64,000 nt of DNA from Cyclina sinensis (GCA_012932295.1 JAAONU010000003.1:29870361-29934360), one strand, 5' to 3'. Counted from the stretch's first letter, positions 19,500-32,935 are shown. The notes: generated by a model from the letters alone, not told the origin. Made by a program: numbers and translations.

Positions 19500-20161
19500 A
19501 TGACAGTATATGACACGTATAATTCTCGAGATCAATTTATATGAAAGAGAGAAAATATACGAACTAAAAGACAATATTAAAAGAAATTTTTAATTGGCTA
19601 ATGCATCAGTAGGAAATAATTACTATTTCAATGGTAGCAGGCCAGCGTGCTACGTTAAAACCTCAGTTCGTATCAATGGGGATGATTATATTCATTATGT
19701 TGTTTAGAGTTTTAAATACTAATATTATTTCCTAAGTGTACAAGGTAGGTGTTACATGGTAATTTCATATCTTATACATGCACACTGGACCAGAGTAGAT
19801 GATCTTCCTTTATATTAACAGGGTAAGTTTGCCAGTTAGATCTTCTGTATCAATTTTTATTTAAAATGACAGAAAACAGTTTTTTATTAATAAACACTGT
19901 GACAAATCGCTTCAATGACTGCTAATATCAGATTAGCTGTCATGACTTTAAGTTATTCGACAATAAACTTGATGCAAGTAATGTTAATGAATTCGTTCCA
20001 TAATCGTAAAATCGTTTGTGCTAGGCCATGCACAAAACATTTGAACAGCTTATGCATAAACAACACATGAACTTCGTGTGAATTTCAATTTCAAAAATAT
20101 TTTCATCAACAAGAGTTTACTTGAAGCAAAAGTTGGATATTGTTTTCGAAATGGTTAACAA
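19500..20161 (+). promoter_or_regulatory. Conserved 5' module of transporter copy 3
   Basis: Homologous to the modules ending at 3998, 38135 and 52047. Landmarks are GCATCAGTAGG, GGTAGCAGGCCAGCGTGCTAC, GATTAGCTGTCATGACTTTA, ATAATCGTAAAATCGTTTGTG, ATTTCAATTTCAAAAATATT and TTTTCGAAATGG. Confidence 0.55.
20151..20161 (+). CDS. Copy 3 coding exon 1 (MVN + 2 bases)
   Basis: ATGGTTAACAA followed by donor GTATGG. An in-frame TGA lies at 20079-20081. AA plus the first base of exon 2 gives Lys, so the protein starts MVNKNIKW. Confidence 0.7.
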
Positions 20162-23100
20162 GTATGGGTTTTTATTTCTCTGAACATAATTTCGTTTATG
20201 AATCACATTAAGATGCTCTGAGATCTCTTCTTCAATGTAGTTACCAGACTGGCTAACATATTTCGAGAGTTTTCAATTCTTGCACACTAAGTTCAGAGGA
20301 AGTCAAACTTTAACAAATCTAATGTCCCAGTATGTTAGATTAAAAATATCTGTTCGCATTTAGCAAATTAATATTGTCTAATATTTGCTTTTTCTCTTTC
20401 AAAGAGGCCCGATTAGGATTGCTTCCGTCTCGAGATTTCCCACGTTTTCTGGTTAAGTGCTTTTAGATGAAAAACCTATTAGCAATTCATGTCCTTATCT
20501 TTTTTTGAGGCCCCAAAAAGGGTAACCCCATTTATTTTTAAACATATGAGACATAGACATATTTTCTAGCACTTTCAGTAATATTAGAATGTACATACAA
20601 ATACATAAATGTCATTAATCATTATCAATAAATCTAAATTTAAATTTATTTTAAGGAAATCCTCAAGATGACAACAACTTCATTTGGACTAAATGGATGT
20701 AAAATTTTGTTTAGACCTTTAACTTAACACTGGCGAATCCTTTTAATTGTCTTCAGAAATTGCTTTGCTAGAAACGAAATAAGCAAAGCAAACTTTAATA
20801 AAGGCCAAACAAGGAGAACCCGGAAAGAAAGGTGACTATTCCGTATTACATAGGTTTTTGCATCGTTATATAGATTAATGAAGAAAACAAGAAGACAAGA
20901 AATTCAAAGTCAGGTTAAAACATATACAAATATTATAAGAGATGGGATGGCAGTACTAGATGGAAGGTTCCCATGAATCAGTTTAAGAAAATTAATCATT
21001 ATTGGTCATTAAAGATTTGTATTTGCCCCAAATTTTGTCAAACTTTGTAAATGATTTTCCTTTTTAGCTATATACATCTCTGTTTGTAAAAGTAGTGAAA
21101 TTCTTGTCTTATATAAGTGTATGCTTGGTAAAAGGTCCTGAAGTTTACAACAATATATTGTGTATCTAGCTGACAAAATTAAGTTCATTATTCCTTTATC
21201 AAAATTTTCATTTCCTAAAATTATATCCGATGATGACCAATTAGTACAAATATTTGAACATTTTGTATTTAGCCATTTTTTAATTTCTCCCCAGTAAGTT
21301 TTTGCGTGTTGACAATCCCAAAAACGATGCTTTTGTATTTCACTTTGATTGTTACAGAAGGAACACATATTAGTGTTTTTTTATATTCGTTTTATGTAAA
21401 ATATGATTTGTTGCCAGAATTCTGTGGTTAATTTTATACTGAAACCATTGTAAACATGTGTCTTTTGTTATTTTAAATGGCAGTTGGTAGATATGTCCCC
21501 AATTAAAATTGTCTGTTAAGTTTATTTCTTCGTTCCATTTTATTTTTGAATTCGGATGAACATTTTTCCTTAAACTATAATCATAAATGTTTCTACATCC
21601 TTTCTTTTGTTTGTTGATTATTTTTATGATCAATGGTTGAAATGGTGAGATTTCTTTTTTGAGTCGTGTGTGAAAGTAAAATGTGCTAAAAAGCTTTTAA
21701 AAGATTCTAGTATGCTGTAATATTGCAAATAATTCGTATTAATATTATATTTTCTTAAAAATTAATTGAAGGACATGAATTTTCCTTCTTCGTTCAAGAA
21801 ATCATTCATTAATATTATCCCTGCATTAACATATCTATTAAAACAGAAACTGTTTCCGTCTATTTTAAACATAGAATTATGCCAAACAGGTAAACAGAAG
21901 AATTCACTCCAGTTTCTTGGACTCAGTCTATTCAGATGAAATAAACCAACTAGAACATCTTTCCAAAACTGGTTTTGAACTGTATTGATAACATTCTTTA
22001 GGAAATCATCTCCATACTTTTTACAATCAAGTATAGAAGGATACGATGTTTGCATAAAATTGAAGTATTTAGTATTATACGTTCCGAGTCTTCTGATCCA
22101 TGTCAGTTTTAAGGAGGTCATAAAAAACTCTTAATTAATCATTCTTATTCCACCATAATCATAATTCTGTATTATAATTTGTCTTTTAATTTTGTCTGGT
22201 CTGTTATTCCATAGAAATTTAAAAAAAGACCCTGAACTGTTTTTATTATATCTATACTTGGATTTGGTAAGGTCAAAAATAGAAGATTTAGTTTTGATAA
22301 AGCTAAGGTTTTAATTATTATGTTTTTGCCAATTGGCGTTATGATTATTTTGAACCATTGAGAAAATAATATTTTAATTTTTTCTATTTTTATTAAGTTG
22401 TTGGAGTTTATAATCTTTTTCAAGTTGGTTGAAAAATTAACACCTAACAGTTTGAATAAGCCTGACTCCCATACAAGGTCAAACTCAGGACAAAGTTTTA
22501 GCATACTATTTTTCATAGCCCCGATCGAAACTACTTTGGTTTTATCAATGTTTATCTTTAAACCTGATATTTTAGCATAGAACTCTAATGTATGTAATGT
22601 TTCATTTAAAAAATTTTCAGTACCGTCTAACATAATAGATGTATCGTCTGCATACTGTGACAGAAAAAATTCTGTGCCATTTATTTTTATTCCACTGATA
22701 TTATTATTGTTTTTTAATAAGAGTGCAAGAATTTCCGCACAAAGAATGAAGATGTAAGGGGGGAGGGGATCACCCTGACGACATCCACGTTGTACATTGA
22801 ACCAGTCGGAGAGATGTCCATTAACTACTAAACATGACTGAATATTGTTATAGAAAAGTTTAATCCATTGTATGAAGTTATCACCAAAATTGAAATATTC
22901 TAACACTTTATGCATAAATTTCCATAAGACTGAATCAAAAGCGGTCGCGAATTCGATCTTCAATAGCATTCCTGGTATTTGATGTTCTTCTGTATATTGC
23001 ATATGTCATAAATTAATCTAATATGATCTCCTATGTACCTTTCAGGCAAGAATCCAGTTTAATCTTTACTTATAAGTTTATTTAGTACCGTCTTAAGTCT

Positions 23101-26100
23101 TTGAGTGATACTCGCAGAGGCTATTTTATATGCCAGTTTTTTATGTAACGTTTATCTTTGTTGCCTTTCGGAATGCAAGTTATGACCCCTTGCTTAAGGG
23201 CGATGAATAATTCTCCAGTATCAAAAGCATAATTTATTGACCTTACCAAAAAGTGACCAATATCTATCCAGAAAAAAGCTGCTGTGAATTCACTACTGCC
23301 TGGGGATGAGTCATTAGACATTTTTTTCAAACTTGTCAACATTTCATTATAACTTAAATGGCCTTCAAGGCTTTGTTTTTCATACTCATTAAGTTTTGGT
23401 ATATGGTCAGAATTATTAAACAATGTCGTAAGATTATCTGTATCTCTAGATGAATACAAGTTTTTATAATGATTGCACACTTCGTTTAAAATATCACTTT
23501 GGTTCGTCAATAAAGTTCCTGTATCAGAAAACAAAGAATTCATTAACTGTGAAGTAAAATTTCTATTTTCCAAATTGCAAAAATAATTTGAAGGTTTTTT
23601 CCTTCTGTAATCCATTTCGCCCTGGCTCTTATAAAAACACCTTGCATTTTCTTTGTTCTAAGTTCTAAAAGTTCTTGTTTTTTTCCCTCTAAAGCTGAAT
23701 AATCAATATTGTGTTCATTTTCAAGCTTCCTAATTTCTGCTTGTATATTATCCTGGCGTTTGTCTTCTTGTTTCTTTTCGAAGGAAGAGTACGAAATTGT
23801 TTCTCCCCTAATTTCCATCATTAAAGTTTCAAAAAAACAATTTATCATCTATATGTAACTTTAGTAAACTATTACTAATAGTTTCAACTGATTGTTCTAT
23901 TAATTGGATCTCTGCCGCATATTGCAATTTAATTTCTTTAACTTTATTTTTAATTAATTCAACATACTGAGCATCCTTTAGGAACGAATTATTAACTTTC
24001 CAGTAAGAATACCCCTTTTTAAAATTATCAAAAACAAAACTTAATGAAATCATTGAGTGGTCGGTTCTATATCCTGATTCAATTTTAACATTACTTATAT
24101 CAGTATACAAATTATGAGATATTAAAAGAAATCAAGCCTAGCTTTTTAATAGGGTTCTTTTTGAACCAGGTAAACTATTTTTCTTCTAAACTTTCTTCTC
24201 TCCAACAGTCAATTAGATCACATTCAACACTCATTTCGATGACGACCTCTCTGGCTTTAGGGTTGTTTACATTTACATAATTATAGCAATTCATATTTGG
24301 ATCTAATACCAGATTGTAATCACCAGATATTATTCACGGATTTTCTAAATGTAAACTTTTTCCCTTTATGTATGAGTAAAAAACCGGATCATCTCTGTTT
24401 GGTCCATATAAGCAAATCATAGTTAAATCCTTACTCATTATACAAGCGTGAAGAATGAGCAAATTTCCTAAATTATCTTTTTCTAATCCTTTAAATTTAA
24501 AATCAAAATTATTATTTATAAGTATGGCCATAAACTAACATGGTTAAACTAAGATTTATCCAATCTTTGAGAGTTCATTCAAAGAAAGGTTATACCTGAT
24601 AATTATATGATATGATATAATTGTGTGTTAAAACAAGATTTGTGAAGTTTAATACAACGAAATAAAAGAAGTTTATACTGTAACATTCTCAGCATATCTA
24701 TTGAAAGATAAATTACTTAGCATACTCTTAATAATAATGAGCTTTCTGTGAGTCTAAGAAATTAAAATCATCCATCTTATTTGAACAAGTAAGAATGCAT
24801 GATATTATAATTTGCACAATAATGATAGAATTGGGAAATTGGGTAATCCGCTGTACTCAAATGTGCGCTGTACAGTACAATAATCTTAGCTTTCAGTGTA
24901 ATAAAAGTTTAAATTTAGTTTCAATTATACCGATTATTTGCGGTCGCTATGGCTTTGCTTTTAATGTTTTAATGTTTTTCTTTTAACACACTCTGTATCG
25001 GTGAATTTTCACTCAGATAGATAAAGGAGTAACTTATATGTCTTTTATTTTTTTGCAGAACAAGTCTATAAAGTTGTCTGCTGCCCAACGATAAACTATT
25101 TTGGCAATGGTGGCATTTAAAAGAAATAAAGATAAAAATTCAATTTGAAAGTGCTTTTTCAAATGTTAGTAGATAGTAGAACATGTTTTGCGCCTTCAAA
25201 GCACTGATCTTGAGCGATTTCATTTTCATTTCATCAAGTGAACCTGTTTGTTAAATCTAAATTTAAAGCTTATTTTCTTTCAGAACGTAAAATATGCTTG
25301 ACAAAAAAAGTTAAAACTATCACATGTACGAGGCAGTTATGTTGAGATACATTACTAGACAACAATTTTCCTTATGCCAATATTTAAATGCTCCATTTTA
25401 AACGCAACCTTTCATTTCAGAAATATTAAATGGATAATACTTGCAGTGGCAACAATCACTTTGATGACAGACTTCGCCCTTTTGTTTTCATTTGGAGCTT
25501 TGTATGTTGAAATGTTGGAAGAATATCAGAATGACCGAGCGCAGACAGCCATTGTTCAGGCATTACTTTTAGGCGTTGGTTTAGGTTCCGGTAATTACTA
25601 AGCTTTCTTAACATTTTGTTGCAATTATACGCGATTTGGAAAAAACAGACTGAGAAGGAAAATACTTGGTACCCATGAGTTAAAACATTCATTAACCATA
25701 TCGCAGCAAATAAAAATTGAATTAAGACTCTTGTCACCTGTATTAATTTATGTTTCTCGTTGTCTAGATTCGCTGTTGAATGTTGATCCATTCTTTCAAT
25801 GCATAGTTTATAAATGCTTCTTGTAAAGGACTTTTGACTACTTTTCATGTCTATTATTATTATTATTATTTCAGGAATAGTTAGCGGATTGCTTATTAAT
25901 AAGGTAGGCCTGCCTTTCGTTACTTTATTATCTAGTATATTGGTGCCGTTTGGATTTGTAGTCTCGTACTTTGCTACTTCCATTTATCATCTGTATATTA
26001 GCGTAGGGATCTTATCTGGTACGTGTTTATCTTTATTCTATTTCTTTCACTGCATTTGTATAAAAACTTTTCTAGACTTTTTTTTAAAGATTTAAAGATT

Positions 26101-28089
26101 TAAAGATAATTAGTAAATGTTTTGTTTGTACAATGACATATTTTGTCGAAAAATGGTAATGAGAAAGAAGACGTTCCATTTATGAAGGAAATTTCTATTT
26201 TCGGTTGTTCGTATTTCCCTTGCCAGGCGTTTGATCCTTAAATCGATTTTACCATTTTTGATCCACAGGTTTAAACTAAAACACAATTTTCATTCAAACA
26301 TAGCCATGAATTTGATGTGTACAATAGCAACGATCTCTAGAACATTCGTTTTACTTTTACAGCTGAAACATTTAAGTGTTACATCTATGCATTTTCAACA
26401 AGGATTTTTTCCAATGATTTTTGTGCTCTAAATTGAAATAAACTAATGTTAATTTGAATAAAACGTAACTTCAAACATTATATTTTAGCGTTTGGCATAA
26501 GTTTGGCCCAGACCAGTTGTTACACAGTGGTAGCGCGTGTATTTTCCGACCGTCAACAGCTCATGTGTACAACAGTCTTAACAACTGCCACAGGCATTTC
26601 TTCTCTTACCTACCCGTACATTCTTACATGGCTGGACCAATGTTATGGTTTATCAGGAACGTTCCTTATCTTAGGTGGGATATCTGGGCACACATTTTTG
26701 TTATTCACAACCTGCTTTATTTTTCGAAGAGAAATTACTGGAAAACACGATTCTAGAGACTTTGGAAAAATTAAACACACTAGCGATCACATGACGCCTT
26801 CTAATACAAACCATAGTACAGAATTAGAACACAATAGCAAGAATGATGATTTAACTAATTTTAAGAAGACACGGTCTGTTGGTCAGAAAAGAGCCAAAGA
26901 TAAACTTCGAGAATATGAAGACAAATTATCAATCGATATAAATAAGCCTTCAGAAACACACTGCAGTGATCATCTTAGAAACAATTCTAAAACAGATTGC
27001 ACTATTAGTCACTTGGAAACCACGCATGTTAACAGATCCAACGATATGCAATTAAATGAGAGTCAACCAACTACCAAAAACGCTTGTGTTTCTTATGCGT
27101 TGGTAACATTAAAAAAGTTGTGGACTAAACCTTATATGTGTCTGGCTGTAGCGTTTTGGTTTGGAATCATAAGTTTAAATGCATTTTTACCAATTATGTT
27201 AGACATTGCCTTGTGGAAAGGTTTATTGTCTTCACAAGGCGTCCATACGTTGTTAGCATTTAACATAATAAACGTCATAAGCAGATTAGTTCCGGGTCTT
27301 CTGAAACAACGAAAGGGAATAAATTCGTTCATGTGGTCGGTTGTTTCGTCTTTGTCAGGATTATTTGGTCAGATGATTCTCTATTTCTCAACAAACTTGG
27401 CGATGTATATGCTCGGAGTGTCTTTAAGTGGGCTGGCATATGGTGGAATAGTGTCCTCCTCGATAAATGCGACAATAAGGATAGTGAGCCTTGATCAAGT
27501 ACCAGTAGCAATTGGGTTTCTGCTTACTGTTAACGGACTACTGTCGATTGCAACTGGGCCTTTATTTGGTAAATAAAATGTTTTTTAATATTTTATGTTC
27601 TTTGTAGTTCATCTGTTTCTTTAAATTATAACATAACATTGCCTACCTTAACGTTTCAACAAAAAAACTAATTCAATTAATACACTGTCACTGGAATACA
27701 CTCGAGATTTTGAGGGTTTACAGTAAAAATAATCTCCCAATTTAAAAGAAATAATGCTTCTACGATAATAAGTAAACGTTTTAAAAATTGATGATAAAGC
27801 TATCAATTAAACAGATGCGTTCGGGTAACTGTAAAACCTTTACCAAACTAGTGATATGTTCGCAAAGTGCATTGCGTTCTTGTTCTTCGTGTCTCATGAC
27901 ATTCATTTGAAGTTTTTCACATGTTCATTTACAGGAGGCCTTCGAGACATAACTGGGTCTTATGGAAGCGTACTATTGATTATTAGCGCGTGTCAAGCTG
28001 TCTCTGCTTTTTTCTACTTAGTCGCAATGTCATTGCGATACCAGCAGAACAGAGAGTTAGGAAAAAGTAGCTGCGACACAAATAAATGA
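20151..28089 (+). CDS. SLC16-like MFS transporter, copy 3 (gene span, 5 coding exons)
   Basis: Exons 20151-20161, 25421-25590, 25875-26018, 26489-27568 and 27935-28089 join in frame to 519 residues. The predicted product is a 12-helix SLC16-type transporter with N-terminus MVNKNIKWIILAVATIT. It has the TM5 motif RVFSDRQQLMCTTVL, a loop with KDKLREYEDKLSIDI, TM8 segment NVISRLVPGLL, and C-terminal GGLRDITGSYGSVLL. Exon lengths and phases equal those of copy 1. Sequence differences from copies 1 and 4 concentrate in the central loop and at the C-terminal tail. Introns are 5259, 284, 470 and 366 bases. Intron 1 contains an antisense LINE. As in the other copies, the DGGWGW motif is absent. Substrate unknown. 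Confidence 0.86.
20930..24540 (-). mobile_element. L1/Tx1-like LINE, 5'-truncated and decayed, in intron 1 of copy 3
   Basis: Read from 24531 downward. Endonuclease remnants include AILINNNFDFKF, LTMICLYGPNRD and GYRTDHSMISL. The linker has RAKWITEGKN and YFCNLENRN. The reverse transcriptase is the best-preserved piece (23002-22172): KIEFATAFDSVLW, then CRQGDPLPPYIFILCAEILA, the catalytic box QYADDTSIMLDG, then GLKINIDKTKVVSIG. The C-terminal part is at 22121-21009, with MTSLKLTWIRRLG and a cysteine-containing CSFCNNQSEIQKHRFWDC. QGDPLSPYIF-type and YADDT motifs are typical of the L1/Tx1 group. Several frameshifts separate the pieces and the N-terminal endonuclease is missing. The 3' limit near 20930 is approximate. 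Confidence 0.88.
22172..23002 (-). pseudogene. Reverse transcriptase core of the L1/Tx1-like LINE
   Basis: An open frame of 276 codons holds the palm motifs: a first Asp block degraded to EFATAFDS, RQGDPLPPYIF, and YADDTSI with the two catalytic Asp. The upstream half of the domain lies in another frame at 23615-23121 (SSPGSSEFTAAFFW, GVITCIPKGNKDKRYIKNW), so the protein is not made whole. It would copy the element's RNA into DNA at the insertion site. Confidence 0.88.
25421..25590 (+). CDS. Copy 3 coding exon 2 (TM1)
   Basis: Acceptor TTTCATTTCAG, donor GTAATT, 170 bases. It encodes NIKWIILAVATITLMTDF and EEYQNDRAQTAIVQALLLG, ending in GLGSG. Confidence 0.9.
25875..26018 (+). CDS. Copy 3 coding exon 3 (TM2-TM3)
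   Basis: Acceptor ATTTCAG after an ATT microsatellite, donor GTACGT, 144 bases. It encodes IVSGLLINKVGLPFVTLLSS and HLYISVGILSG. Confidence 0.9.
26489..27568 (+). CDS. Copy 3 coding exon 4 (TM4-TM11 and loop)
   Basis: Acceptor TATTTTAG, donor GTAAAT followed at once by in-frame TAA, so splicing is required. It is 1080 bases and encodes AFGISLAQTSCYTVVARVF through SIATGPLFG. Confidence 0.92.
27935..28089 (+). CDS. Copy 3 coding exon 5 (TM12, C-terminus)
   Basis: Acceptor TTTACAG, 155 bases to TGA at 28087-28089. It encodes GLRDITGSYGSVLLIISACQ and a tail QQNRELGKSSCDTNK. The 3' flank resembles those of copies 1 and 4. Confidence 0.9.
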
Positions 28090-28377
28090 AATTTTAATTT
28101 ATAGATGCATGTTGTATTTCCAAAATCAATACACTACAGTTAAGGTAAGAGGAATACAACAGATGGTAATAACAAAATGGACATAATAAAATTGTCTTGA
28201 AAATATTTGTGTTTTGAAATGAAAAAAAATATTCAGAAAGAAATAAATCTAAACTAATGAATCTGTAGTATACACTTGAAAGAGATTTACTTGTATCTTT
28301 TCACGTTTAACGGTTGTCTTGTTTGAGCATGAATTGATTGATTAATTGATATTTATTTAGGTTAAAACACACATATA

Positions 28378-29803
28378 CACTGACCCAAAAAAGAAACCTG
28401 CCAATATGTTATTTATGAAATTTCTGAACATATAATCGGGATAGAGTCAAACCAAAGATGGGACATTATAATGCAATGTGTTCCTGAAGAATTTATGCAA
28501 TCTGATTTTTGTAGGGCATGCGTCAAAATGTTAAATGACGTCGAATGTAAGGTAGGGGTTAAAACTCATTTTGGCATATTAAAGCTTTTGCCATTGGGTT
28601 GCTTTTCAGTGGTGATAACTTGAAATTTCTTGCGAGTTTGTCTGATAATCGAAGTTCTAATGCACCCTCGTACCTGTTATGACCACCTCTGGCTCTAATG
28701 AGTGCTTCAATACGTCTTCTCATCGAGTTTACGTATTGTTGTATCAGCTGATTAGGGAGGTTGTTCCACTCCCTGACAAGGGCATTTGCTAGCTCGTTTA
28801 CAGGGCGAGGTGCATGACGAGACGGACACGTCTCCCCAGTTCGTCCCAAATGTGCTCCACTGGATTCATGTCCGGAGAATTTGCCGGCCAATGCATGACG
28901 TTTACGTTAGACTAAGAGTCTAGTCTTTTGTCCCCCCATAATACCACCCCAAACCATAACTCCCCCGCCACCGAAACGATCATGTTCTCTGACACAAACA
29001 GGAGTAAATCTTTCACCCTGTCTAAGATAGACACGTTGACGAGCATCAGCGTTACTCAAGTTGAATTTGGATTCATCTGAAAACAAAACTCTGTTCTAGT
29101 CTCGTCTACGCCAACGACGATGTAAACGCGCCCAGCGTAAACGTGCCTGCCGATGACGTAATGTCAAAATACTGTCTTTGTATGGACGCCGCGCTCTAAT
29201 CGGGCGATTTTGTTCACGTAGCCGATTTCTAATTGTTTGTGGGCACACATTGTACGCTGGTGCCGTCAACGTCGCAGGTTGGAATCTGTGACGTAAGTGC
29301 GTCAAAACGATGTACCGATCGTCCCGTTGGCTAGTTGCTCTTGGTCTACCTGACCATGGACGATCATGCACATCACTTGTCAGCCTAAAGCGCTTGACAA
29401 GCTCATGCACTGTGTTGCGACTGCAGTTAAATGTCCTGCTAACGTCAACGGCAGAGACGCCAGCTTGAAGCATGCCGATAGCCCAATTTCTTTCTGCCTC
29501 TGATGAACGTGGCATTTTGTAACCATCAAATGTCAATGGTGATTTCTACTGTGTCATCACTTGGTGAATGTATCGCGCTTTTGTTCACATTCTATTGGGT
29601 TTCATTCATTGAGCACAGGCATTACGTGCGAAAGCGGCTATTTGACGATTACCCAATTTCGATGAGTATCAAGCTAGCTAGAGTTAACACACATATTGTG
29701 TATCGAAAATCTACGGATATGAGATAAATGTGTTTTTATTAGATGCCCATGTTAAAAAGATATTGCAACATTAAAAGTGTCAGGTTTCTTTTTTGGTTGA
29801 GTT
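28378..29803 (-). mobile_element. Tc1/mariner element with inverted ends, internally deleted transposase
   Basis: The left end CACTGACCCAAAAAAGAAAC and the inverted right end AACTCAACCAAAAAAGAAAC match at most positions. Both are flanked by TA (28376-28377 and 29804-29805), the classic Tc1 target. On the minus strand an N-terminal frame starts at 29536. It holds a paired helix-turn-helix (RNWAIGMLQAGVSAVDVSRT, RPRATSQRDDRYIV) and continues through a DES-type first catalytic motif and GGGVMVW to about 28920. Then a deletion removes the second Asp region, and the sequence resumes at WPANSPDMNPVEHIWDELG with the last Glu, ending ARGGHNRY. The element is not autonomous. It lies about 290 bases after the stop codon of copy 3. 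Confidence 0.88.
29096..29536 (-). pseudogene. Tc1 transposase N-terminal (DNA-binding) part
   Basis: The frame of 146 residues begins MTFDGYKMPRSSEAERNWAI. The helix-turn-helix region (SAVDVSRTFNCSRNTVHELV) and the second one (LTAPAYNVCPQTIRNRLRE) bind the inverted repeats in active Tc1 elements. The frame closes just before the first catalytic Asp because of a frameshift. Confidence 0.85.
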
Positions 29804-30289
29804 TACATATACACAATAAATACACATACGCAAACATCAATGTAAAAAGTAGATAAATGATTTGTTAAAAAGTACTTTGGTAGTTTGTCATAAATAGCTG
29901 TATCACAGTAAGCTTACTTGAAAAGCACCAATTTTAGAGCTAAAACAAGGCTAAATTGTATACTTAATTTGAGTTTAACTAGATAAGAAGTATTTAATAT
30001 GTAATAATTTAAGCAAAAGCATGTATATAGTAGTGTGAAATAACCTCAGATTGCCCACGAAAGCCCGAAGGTTTATTTCCAATGGGGTCCTTGGACAAAT
30101 ACTTACTGTTATATATAATACAATTAAACAAACATAAATAAAATGAAAAAAATAAATAAAAAATAAAAGATTTCGGAAATTGAAAGTTGTCATAAAGAAT
30201 ACTTAAAATATATTCTATTAAATTTAAAATACATTTTGTATTTTCATCGATTAAGTTTAAAACACTGAGACTGATATCTAGTCAGACAA

Positions 30290-32935
30290 GTGCAGTTAGC
30301 TTCGAGTTCCTGGCTTTTTCAAGTAGGCCTTTACAGAACTTTTGAAATGTCCAATCTTGGTAAGTTTTTTAATGTTTGCAAGCAAGGAATTCCAGTCATT
30401 AATTGCACTATAAAAGAAAGTTACATTATCTTTTCCATAACATTTCGGGGCTCTAAAATTGTACTGATTCGTCCGAGTGGAAAAGTTATGTATATCTTTA
30501 ACAGGTACAAAATTTTCTTTCATACATGAGGGGCACTGGTTATTGACAATTTTAAATACATGGTTCAGACGTAATTGCTAATTTCGATTTTCTACATTTA
30601 ACAAAGACATATCAGCAAGACTTACAGTATTGACACTTTCTCTGGGCCCCATGCCCTGTATAAATCTAACGATTTTATTTTGACAAATTGGAAGCTTGTT
30701 TTTAAACTTTTGCTCAGACTCGGGTACCAGGAAGAACATGAGTAATCGAGATGGCACTGTATAAGTGCTGAACATAAATATTTTCTGGTTTTGTAATCTA
30801 AAAAACCTTGCTTGTCTGTACATAAATTTAAGACGTGAATTTACCTTGCAAAGAATATTATTAACAATAGTATCCCCTGACAAAGAATTATCAATATTTA
30901 GACCTAGATAATTAACAAATTGTTTGGACTCAATAATATGTCCATTACAAACTATTTTAAGATCTTTTACTTGTTTAAGCTTTCGTTTTGAACCAAACAT
31001 AAGACATTCAGTCTTTCCAAGATGTAATGACAATTTGTTATTTACAAGCCAAGATGAACAGGACTCCAGTACATGTCCGAGTTTTGGGAAATAACACTTG
31101 GGGTTTTGTGAGCAAAAGGAATTGCGCTGTCATCAGCATAAAAATAAGTTTATATAAAGATCAATACTAATAATCATGTCATTTACGTAGCACAAAAATA
31201 GAAGAGGACCCGGGATGCTGCCCTGGGAAACCCCACATGTAACAGGCTTATATTCTGATAAAATATTATCACACTAACATTTTGTTTTCTACCTCTAAGA
31301 TAAGACATAAACCAGTAAGTATTTGCAATACCCATTAATTTCAGTTTTCCACATAAAATATCATGGTTGACAGTATCAAAGGCTTTTTGTAGGTCTAACA
31401 TTACCATGCCTGTGTATAAACCCTTTGAATTATTATTTCTGATATGATCCATAAGTTGGATAAGACATGTATCGGTGGAATAAGAATTTCTTAAGTCAGA
31501 CTGTAATTCATACAATAAATTATTGTCAATTAAAAGCTTTTAAAGTTGTGAATACACAGATTTTCCTAAAATTTTAGACACAATACTTAAAATACTAACA
31601 GGTCTATAATTTCCTACTTCCAGATTACTATTTTTCTTATACAATGGTTTCACCCTAGCTATTTTCATATCATCAGGTACAAAATTTTCTGAAATTGAAA
31701 TATTTACAGTTAAAGTAATTGGTACTTTCAAAAATGAAGCTGCATCTTTTAAAAACCTGGCAGGGATTTCTTCTAAACCGGTACTCTTTGCTTAATTTAA
31801 TTTCTTAAGTTCTTTGTATACAAATATGCCTCAGACACATGTTTCAAGTAGAATTTATGTTTCTTAACATTTCTACCGTTATAAAAATCTAACAAAGCCT
31901 GTGAGTCAAGGTCAAACAAATTGCTAGCACAAGGTAATTTATCAACAAGTTTAGAGGCAACAGTAGTAAAAAAATTCATTAAAGTGATTTGCAATTTTCT
32001 GAGGACTATGACAATTTTCACCTTCAATATATAAAGCAATATTTTTCCTACAGTTTCGGATTTATACCCTAACTGTATTAAATGTTGTCACAGACTTTTG
32101 GATCATTTTTATTTTCAGTAATTTGATCAGAAAAATAAGTAGACTTAGCATGTTTTACTTCTCTTTGGACAATATTTCTAAATTAACAATAACAAGAAAA
32201 ATCTTCATGACAACCATATTTTCTAAATTTGTACAAATAGGAATCTCTAGTTTTGATATAATCTAAAATCTCAGATGACATCCAAGGCTCAGTTCTCTGC
32301 TTTAATCTGATTTCCTTAGCAGGAGCAATGGCATTCGATACTGACATAAAAAAAATCTTTAAATACTTACCATTAGTTGTTAACATTATCAGAATAAAAA
32401 TATTTACTCCAGTCTGCCTGACCTAATTTTTCAATAAACAATTCTTTACTGTATTTCTTTACACATCTAAATTTAGAAAAATAATGCTTTGAAAAAGTAT
32501 TTTTGTTGATTTTCCTAGTACAACTAGTCAGAAAGTGGTCACTAAGACCAACAGAAATAACACCGTATTGAATACTCCTATCTTTTGAATTTGTGATAAT
32601 ATGATCAATTATGCTGCAACTTGATTTAGAAATTTTAGTGGCTTCAGTAATAATCTGCTGCAGATCAAAAAAATTTAAAAGGCTGGAGTAAGATTTGAAA
32701 AGTGAACTTGACTTTTGGTTAAAACAAATGTTAACATCACCAAGAATGTAACTTTCACAATCTGATCTAAGTCTAGATAAAACAGTTTCAAAATGTTCAA
32801 TAAAATCTGTCTTTGGTAAAAGAATTTCAACAAAATTAAATTCATCATTAAAATCATTTTAATCAGGCATAGCAGTAAAAGAAATATCATTCCTCAAGCA
32901 ACACAATGACTTTTTTCTTTACCTGACATAAGAAC
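30290..32935 (-). mobile_element. Jockey/CR1-type LINE, 5'-truncated and decayed
   Basis: Read downward from 32935. The endonuclease C-terminal half has GDVNICFN, SIIDHIITNS and GLSDHFLTS (the Asn, Asp and Ser-Asp-His motifs of AP endonucleases). A linker with PWMSSEILDYIKTRDSYLYK follows. The reverse transcriptase has YRPVSILSIVSKILGKSVYS, VMLDLQKAFDTVNHDIL, a degraded VP(Q)GS..GPLLF-like stretch and CADDSAIP. The tail has SLHLGKTECLMFGSKRKL, QFVNYLGLNID and, at the 3' end, WNSLLANIKKLTKIGHFKSS. Stops and shifts break every domain. The assignment to the Jockey/CR1 group rests on motif style only. Confidence 0.85.

Noticed and set aside
25456..25983. Minus-strand open frame of 175 codons
   Set aside because: It lies opposite coding exons 2 and 3 of transporter copy 3, crosses a clear intron and matches no protein family; it is an antisense shadow.
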